Positions 62,373-64,000 of a stretch of DNA of 64,000 bases are shown here, in pieces. Every line of letters starts with the position of its first letter. Within the stretch, counting starts at the first letter, position 1. The stretch covers positions 1 through 64,000 of the forward strand of contig CAKZLZ010000104.1 of the NCBI GenBank assembly GCA_937127435.1, in the 5' to 3' direction. This DNA is from an uncultured Verrucomicrobiota bacterium (lineage in GTDB: Bacteria > Verrucomicrobiota > Kiritimatiellia > SS1-B-03-39 > UBA6053). A program made the translations under genes and the position numbers. The notes beneath the pieces were generated by a model. It saw nothing but the letters and a program-made list of their open reading frames with translations. It ran no database searches and was not told where the DNA came from.

Positions 62373-63998
62373 TCAAGTTTGTTTAAAGAATGCCCAATGG
62401 GCTCCGTTTCCGGAGACGGTGATTTGACCGTTTTGGGAGTCGACGGAGATGCCACTCCCTGCGAGAGGCTCCCATTCTCCGGTAACATCCATTTTAAACG
62501 AGAAGGGTTTTGAACTTGGGGCAAACACGCAGAGGATAGATTCTCCTCCGGATTGCCGGATGAAGGCGAGGGGTTGACCGGGTGCACCTTCCTGGAGAAT
62601 TTCGACGTCGGCATCGGCCGCGAAGGCGGCTTGTTTGCGATGGAGGGTGTTGAGGTTCCGGACGCGTTGGAGGAGAGAGTCGGAAGTGTTTTCTTGCTCA
62701 GCCACAGTACTGCTGCCTGGATTCGGATCGACAGGCAGGTAAAGACGGGTCGGGGCGCAGGGCGAGAAACCGCAGTTTCCGGTGTTGTCCCAATGCATGG
62801 GGGTACGGGCACCGTTACGGGTGGGGTAATGGCCTTCGTGAATGGGGTTCTCACTCGACTGCTGACGCATGCCGAGTTCGTCTCCGTAGTAGATGAAGGG
62901 AATACCCGGCCAGGCGCATTGAAAGGCGAAGATCATTTCCAGTTCGTCGTCGGATTGTCCGACGGCGACACGGGAAAGGTCATGGTTGCCAACTGGAACG
63001 GTGATTACGCCTTTTCCTTGGGTCCGTGCGTATTCTTCCTGCCAGGTTTTAAGATACGGTCGAAAGTCGCCTTGGCCGGAAGGGCTGAAAAAGGCCTCGG
63101 TTTTCATTTTACCGAGTTCCTGATTGAAGGTTTCACCGCTACGGAAAATTTCCTGATAGCCGGGAGCCCAATGAAGGTAGACAGAATGGAAACCGGCACC
63201 GTCGAGGAGTTTGGAAGGATGACCTTCGGCGATCAGGAAGAGATCAGGAAAGTCAGCTTCAAGTTCGGTGCGGGTTTCACTCCAGAAGCGGCGGATTTCT
63301 TTTTTGTCCGGATCGTTACGGATTAGTGAGTCGGCCATGTCCACGCGGAAACCGTCGGCCCCTTGCTCCAGCCAGAAACGCATAATGCGTCGCATCTCTT
63401 TCCAAAGTGCCTGCACGTCTTCGTGGGTGGTGGGCAGTTGCCAGGGTTTGTCGGGTTCGGGTTGGGCGAAACCGAAGTTGAGTGCGGGTTGACTCCAGAA
63501 AAAATTGATAAGAAAATTTCCGTCGCGGTTGGAATAGCCATGGATCATTTTTTTGTTCCAGGGGTCGCCGCCATCGTTCCAGGCGGAGTCGGTCCAAATA
63601 TACCAATTGCGATAAGGGCGGACGGCGTTGGTGCAGGCGGATTGCCTGAACCAGGGGTGGTCGATGGAGGTATGCCCCGGCACGAAATCCAGAATTACCC
63701 GCATGCCGCGGTTGTGAATTTCCTCAAACAATCGGCGGGCATCGTCCAGTGTGCCGTAGCGGGGATCGACTTGGGTAAAGTCGGCCACGTCGTATCCGGC
63801 GTCACGCATGGGGGAAAGGTAGAAAGGATTGATCCAGAGCGCGGTTGCTCCCACGCTCTGAATGTAATCCAGCTTTCGGATGATTCCCTCTATGTCCCCA
63901 ATGCCATCCCCGTTCGTGTCGTAGAAGGATTGTGGATATACCTCATAAAATACGGCATTCCGGGTCCAATCGGGGAGGGTAGATTTTAGTGTGTTCAT
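62373..63998 (-). CDS. GH13-family alpha-glucosidase/glucanotransferase-like enzyme
   Basis: A 541-residue protein. The GH13 regions are seen in order: DFVPGHTSIDHPWF (region I), DGFRVDMADSL with the nucleophile Asp220 (region II), FLIAEGH with acid/base Glu258 (region III) and PVGNHDLSR with Asp340 (region IV). The N-terminus AVFYEVYPQSFYDTNGDGIG is typical of the oligo-1,6-glucosidase/sucrose-isomerase/trehalose-related group. No signal peptide. The ATG at 63998 lies 3 bases from the window edge, so a longer N-terminus is possible, though the start matches the family. It is the first gene visible of an operon with two sulfatases, which is unusual company for an alpha-glucan enzyme. Confidence 0.9.
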   Translation of the reverse strand: MNTLKSTLPDWTRNAVFYEVYPQSFYDTNGDGIGDIEGIIRKLDYIQSVGATALWINPFYLSPMRDAGYDVADFTQVDPRYGTLDDARRLFEEIHNRGMRVILDFVPGHTSIDHPWFRQSACTNAVRPYRNWYIWTDSAWNDGGDPWNKKMIHGYSNRDGNFLINFFWSQPALNFGFAQPEPDKPWQLPTTHEDVQALWKEMRRIMRFWLEQGADGFRVDMADSLIRNDPDKKEIRRFWSETRTELEADFPDLFLIAEGHPSKLLDGAGFHSVYLHWAPGYQEIFRSGETFNQELGKMKTEAFFSPSGQGDFRPYLKTWQEEYARTQGKGVITVPVGNHDLSRVAVGQSDDELEMIFAFQCAWPGIPFIYYGDELGMRQQSSENPIHEGHYPTRNGARTPMHWDNTGNCGFSPCAPTRLYLPVDPNPGSSTVAEQENTSDSLLQRVRNLNTLHRKQAAFAADADVEILQEGAPGQPLAFIRQSGGESILCVFAPSSKPFSFKMDVTGEWEPLAGSGISVDSQNGQITVSGNGAHWAFFKQT

Positions 63999-64000
63999 AG

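Noticed and set aside
1-64000. Search for transposases, integrases, CRISPR repeats, SusC/SusD-type or exosortase genes
   Set aside because: None was found, so PEP-CTERM processing and oligosaccharide uptake, if they occur, depend on genes outside the window.

Overview
The window looks like a carbohydrate-utilisation region of a Verrucomicrobiota chromosome, most likely a marine Opitutia-type bacterium. This rests on four small secreted proteins ending in PEP-CTERM sorting signals, three XylR-like regulators (LacI-type sensor plus AraC-type HTH), a very large Verru_Chthon cassette A-like protein, and many glycoside hydrolases and sulfatases. No 16S or other taxonomic marker is present, so this is inference from gene content. 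I see no transposase, integrase, CRISPR array or prophage. Genes are dense: no stretch longer than about 250 bases lacks a gene or pseudogene.

Layout. 1-4136: a LacI regulator with an edge-truncated five-bladed-propeller glycosidase on the minus strand, divergent from a PEP-CTERM gene and a co-transcribed unknown secreted protein; two copies of a matching LacI-type palindrome flank the regulator gene. 4197-7882: housekeeping-type genes (TrmJ-like tRNA methyltransferase, OprP-like porin, DUF423 membrane protein, a methyltransferase, tRNA-Gly(UCC)). 7930-20411: a decayed acetylxylan-esterase-like gene, a class I glutamine amidotransferase, a secreted glycosidase-like protein, two XylR-like regulators each divergent from a PEP-CTERM gene, a GH105-like hydrolase, a GH92 mannosidase and a second LacI regulator. 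20427-26783: a 1133-residue secreted protein (unknown N-terminal domain, FGE-sulfatase-fold repeats, PQQ-type propeller), divergent from a CocE/S15 hydrolase and a third XylR-like regulator. 26839-27485: a VapBC-type toxin-antitoxin pair. 27517-43321: two giant divergent secreted proteins sharing an N-terminal alpha/beta-hydrolase, then a second S15 hydrolase and a creatininase-family protein. 43571-52169: a prepilin-like Verru_Chthon protein and partner, a CstA-type transporter and a GH94 phosphorylase. 52398-63998: a second FGE/PQQ protein with a second creatininase-family protein, a GH-A-like secreted glycosidase, two sulfatases and a GH13 enzyme.

How it fits together. Secreted esterases and glycosidases would open a decorated polysaccharide outside the cell. 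Glycosidases and sulfatases without signal peptides (GH43/32-like, GH105, GH92, GH94, GH13, both sulfatases) would finish the work in the cytoplasm, each block under its own sugar-sensing regulator. The least explained part is the trio FGE-fold/PQQ protein, S15 hydrolase and creatininase-family protein. Each family occurs twice, and the six genes form all three possible pairings at three separate loci. That is the best candidate here for an undescribed functional system.
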